Shown here in pieces: positions 34,040 through 36,311 of a DNA stretch of 36,311 bases. Source of the stretch: an uncultured Eggerthella sp. (lineage in GTDB: Bacteria > Actinomycetota > Coriobacteriia > Coriobacteriales > Eggerthellaceae). A model generated the notes under the pieces. That model saw only the letters and a program-made list of their open reading frames with translations. It did not search any database and was not told the DNA's origin. Location: the NCBI GenBank assembly GCA_900542065.1, contig UQLU01000014.1, positions 1 through 36,311 on the forward strand. The letters run 5' to 3'. How positions within the stretch are numbered: position 1 is the first letter of the stretch; the number at the start of each line of letters is the position of its first letter. The position numbers and the translations under genes are program-made.

Positions 34040-35407
34040 ATGGCTTTATCTCAAGAGCGTAAGGGAACCATGGCGGTATCTCTTACCAACTTCCTGGATT
34101 CAGGCTGCATTGTTGCTAGCAGTACTGCATTGACTGCTTGGGCGGCAGCTTTTGGATTCGGAGCAACTTGGACCGCTATTCTTGGCTCTATCGGCGCAAA
34201 CGCATTCGGCGCTGCTGTTGGTGCTTTGATTGGTGGTTTTTTGACCGACAAATTTGGTCGCACGATCATTTATAAGTACAACTTGCTGGTATATGCAGCA
34301 GGCGTACTTATTGCTGCTTGCGCAGTTAATCTTCCTATGGTTGTTGTTGGTGTTGTTATTTCTGGCCTTTCGGTAGGCGCTGGCGTTCCTGCTTCTTGGA
34401 GCTACATTTCTGAAACCTCTTCATCAACCAGCCGTGCTTCCAACATTGGTATCAGCCAGTTCGCATGGAGCTGCGGTCCTGCTATTGTATTCGCTCTGTC
34501 TTTGATCATGAGCTTCATTCTTCCCGGCTTCGCAGCTGACGGCAAAACGCTGCTGCCTGCAGGCACCTATGGTCCTTTCGACGGCATGCTGGCAACTCGT
34601 ATTCTGTTTATTGTTTTGTTTGTTGTTGCTTTGATTGCTTGGAACTTACAGCGCAAGCTTCAAGAATCTGCAGACTGGGCAGACAAGCAAGACACCACTG
34701 AGCATGTAAGCTTTGGCCGCATGATGTCAAATGCGCTTAAGAATTCCGTAAACGTAAAAACCATCATCTTCTTGGTTGCGGTTTATTTGACTTGGAACCT
34801 GGCTGCAGGCACCAACGGTCAGTTCATGCCTTACCTGTATGCCGCTGCTGGCAATATTGACTCTACTGGTCAGAGCTTGCTTGGCATTGTTCAGTGGATC
34901 CTTGTTGCGGCCTTCTCTTTGATCGTCTTCAGCAAAATGGGTGACAAGGTTCCCCATCGTATCCTGTTCGGAATTTCTGCTCTCTTAGCTTTGCTTTCCT
35001 GGGTTTGCATCGCAATCTTCGGCCTTGCTCTCCAGGACGGCACCAGCGACTCCATGGGCTGGGTTCTTTGGGCTTACGTTATTCTGTGGGGCGTTTCTGC
35101 TGGTTTCTCCGCACAGTGCTTCTATGCCTTGTGGGGTACCGAACTCTTCCCAACTCAATATCGTGGCGGCGTTCAGGGCATCATGTTCTTCTTAGTACGT
35201 GGCGCTTTGGGCATTTGGTCTTTGGTTGGCGTTGGCGCTATCATGGGCGACATTTCTGCCAACCCTGCAGGCTTCTTCCCCGCTGCTGTTATTATGTGCG
35301 TGGTTCTGCTTATTTCTTTGGTTGTGGGTGTTATTTGGTGCCCCAAGACTCAGGGCAAGACCTTGGATCAAATTACCGAAGAACGCTACGGCAAGCTTAT
35401 TAAATAG
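34040..35407 (+). CDS. MFS sugar transporter, probably for L-rhamnose
   Basis: A 455-residue permease with 12 predicted helices. The loop 2-3 motif GFLTDKFGRTII, the tail ELFPTQYRGGVQGIMFFLVRG and the ending CPKTQGKTLDQITEERYG all match sugar-porter MFS proteins. It is unrelated in detail to the two transporters on the minus strand. It is the last gene of the rhamnose cluster, 128 bases after rhaM, and closed by a strong terminator, so uptake of L-rhamnose is the likely role (inferred from position). The gap 33912-34039 has no recognisable regulatory motif, and the ribosome site is weak (AGAAAG). Codon use is like that of pyk and rhaM's second half, not the GC-rich genes. Confidence 0.87.
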   Translation: MALSQERKGTMAVSLTNFLDSGCIVASSTALTAWAAAFGFGATWTAILGSIGANAFGAAVGALIGGFLTDKFGRTIIYKYNLLVYAAGVLIAACAVNLPMVVVGVVISGLSVGAGVPASWSYISETSSSTSRASNIGISQFAWSCGPAIVFALSLIMSFILPGFAADGKTLLPAGTYGPFDGMLATRILFIVLFVVALIAWNLQRKLQESADWADKQDTTEHVSFGRMMSNALKNSVNVKTIIFLVAVYLTWNLAAGTNGQFMPYLYAAAGNIDSTGQSLLGIVQWILVAAFSLIVFSKMGDKVPHRILFGISALLALLSWVCIAIFGLALQDGTSDSMGWVLWAYVILWGVSAGFSAQCFYALWGTELFPTQYRGGVQGIMFFLVRGALGIWSLVGVGAIMGDISANPAGFFPAAVIMCVVLLISLVVGVIWCPKTQGKTLDQITEERYGKLIK

Positions 35408-35465
35408 CACGAAAGTAGAATTCGGTTAGTTACTTCAAACAACTAACCATAGTCCTATTGATGAT

Positions 35466-35499
35466 AAATAAAGGCCGCTCATATGAGTGGCCTTTATTT
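35466..35499. terminator. Terminator after the rhamnose cluster
   Basis: A nearly perfect 34-base inverted repeat (AAATAAAGGCC through GGCCTTTATTT with an inner CTCATATGAG). The T-rich right arm acts on the plus strand; the A-rich left arm could also act on minus-strand transcripts. Confidence 0.88.
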
Positions 35500-35579
35500 A
35501 TTGCTTCAGCAGGTAAGTAAAAATTGCTATTATTTTGGTTTCATTTTTGGTTACCGCTTGACGTTCAAAAGGAAGTTTA

Positions 35580-36041
35580 ATGAACACTTCACTAAAAGAA
35601 ACATCTCCCACAACACCTAAATTGCAAAAATTCAACTGGAAGAAACTCTTTGAACCTAAAACTATTTCAAAACTAATGCGAGGGTTTCTTTCAGTCGTAT
35701 TATTTATTCTTGGTGCTATTCTTTCGGTGTTGCTTCTAGCTAATACCTGGTCTTTAATTTGGCTAATTGTAGAAACGCATCAAATTAGTAGCAACGAAAT
35801 ACTCGGCCATATTGTTACCTGGTTTTTATACTTTGAGTTTCTTGCCTTGGTAGCAAAGTATTACCAATCGGGACTCCATTTCCCGCTGCGCTACTTTATT
35901 TATATTGGCATTACCGCCATTATCCGCTTGATTATTCTGTATCACGATGACCCCATGGAAACGCTTATTTATTCTATTTCTATTTTGGTGTTGCTTGTTG
36001 CACTTTACATCGCAAATACCAAGCTATTAAAACGCGAATAA
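35580..36041 (+). CDS. psiE: PsiE family membrane protein
   Basis: A 153-residue protein (136 in E. coli PsiE) with four membrane helices at about 35-58, 73-93, 104-122 and 128-146. The segment WFLYFEFLALVAKYYQSG, then HFPLRYFIYIGITAIIRLI and the ending NTKLLKRE, closely match PsiE, a phosphate-starvation-inducible protein of unknown biochemical role. A polar N-terminal tail of about 30 residues is extra. AAGGAAG six to seven bases before the ATG fixes the start. It is a single-gene unit between two terminators; no Pho-box was recognised upstream. Confidence 0.93.
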   Translation: MNTSLKETSPTTPKLQKFNWKKLFEPKTISKLMRGFLSVVLFILGAILSVLLLANTWSLIWLIVETHQISSNEILGHIVTWFLYFEFLALVAKYYQSGLHFPLRYFIYIGITAIIRLIILYHDDPMETLIYSISILVLLVALYIANTKLLKRE

Positions 36042-36045
36042 AGCA

Positions 36046-36080
36046 AAAGCCCCCTGTGCTGATGAGACACAGGGGGCTTT
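36046..36080. terminator. Bidirectional terminator between psiE and the last gene
   Basis: AAAGCCCCCTGTG (36046-36058) pairs perfectly with CACAGGGGGCTTT (36068-36080) around a 9-base loop. On the minus strand it runs into TTGCTTTATT, on the plus strand the T run is short. It closes two convergent genes. Confidence 0.88.
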
Positions 36081-36129
36081 GGGGATTCAACTATTTAGTA
36101 CTAACTCACTAAAACTAATATCTAGCTTT

Positions 36130-36311
36130 CTAGTCTACAGCCTGACCAGCTTTAAGAGCTTCGAGACGATCATGCAAAGCCTTCAATTGCTTTTCAGTTT
36201 CTTCGTCTTCAATGCGCTGCTGCTCCTTGTTGTAAGCATAGTCGTCGCGGATCTTGTCATTGTCGCACATGAGCAGGTAGAAGATTACACCAACTACGAA
36301 GCCGACGCCGC
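36130..36311 (-). CDS. C-terminal fragment of an unknown membrane protein
   Basis: The minus-strand frame enters from the window edge and stops at 36130-36132, giving 60 complete codons. It begins in a membrane helix (GVGFVVGVIFYLLM), then a charged helical tail with coiled-coil character (NKEQQRIEDEETEKQLKALH ending LKAGQAVD). The start lies outside the window. A small membrane-anchored coiled-coil protein is likely, family not recognised. It converges with psiE across a shared terminator. Confidence 0.75.
   Translation of the reverse strand, partial: GVGFVVGVIFYLLMCDNDKIRDDYAYNKEQQRIEDEETEKQLKALHDRLEALKAGQAVD

Overview
The window looks like a chromosomal segment of an anaerobic, gut-type bacterium. 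The GC content is moderate (about 45-50% over most of it). The gene content (an [FeFe]-hydrogenase fused to anaerobic flavoprotein partners, a type III CoA-transferase, paralogous LysR-MFS pairs, and a polysaccharide deacetylase with a long disordered cytoplasmic tail) fits Coriobacteriia, perhaps Eggerthellaceae. That assignment is an inference from gene content, not a database match. I see no tRNA, rRNA, CRISPR array, phage gene or transposase.

Region 1 (1-9866) is hydrogen metabolism. A CoA-transferase gene (minus) is followed by an 820-base regulatory stretch with short tandem repeats and a structured leader. Then comes an overlapping pair: a flavoprotein joining a NuoF-type Fe-S module to a GltD/NfnB-type oxidoreductase, and a CpI-like hydrogenase, HydA. 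A terminator and a 31-base direct repeat separate these from the maturation genes hydE-hydG-hydF, which are almost end to end. Together they give a complete route to an active H-cluster enzyme.

Region 2 (9863-21084) is almost all minus strand: a LysR gene convergent with hydF; a four-helix membrane protein (plus); a shikimate-dehydrogenase-family gene broken by a single-base frameshift; two tandem LysR-MFS modules whose transporters are near-copies; a Gfo/Idh/MocA oxidoreductase; and a crotonase-fold protein lacking both hydratase glutamates. The set suggests uptake and transformation of small organic acids or cyclic polyols, but no substrate can be named.

Region 3 (21085-27803) holds a Cys-rich desulforedoxin-like protein behind tandem operator-like repeats, then a copper module: csoR with a textbook operator inside its own promoter, and copA carrying a CopZ-like chaperone domain at its C terminus with its own internal start site. 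A membrane-anchored polysaccharide deacetylase follows.

Region 4 (27804-35499) is an L-rhamnose operon on the plus strand: pyruvate kinase, rhamnulokinase (rhaB, overlapping pyk by one base), a FucI/AraA-fold isomerase in place of RhaA, rhamnulose-1-phosphate aldolase (rhaD), rhamnose mutarotase (rhaM) and an MFS sugar transporter. Base composition rises sharply from near the 3' end of rhaB to near the 5' end of rhaM, as if the middle of the operon had been replaced by recombination. The window ends with psiE and a 3'-terminal fragment of an unknown membrane protein. Short tandem duplications recur in many of the intergenic regions and are the most distinctive non-coding signal here.
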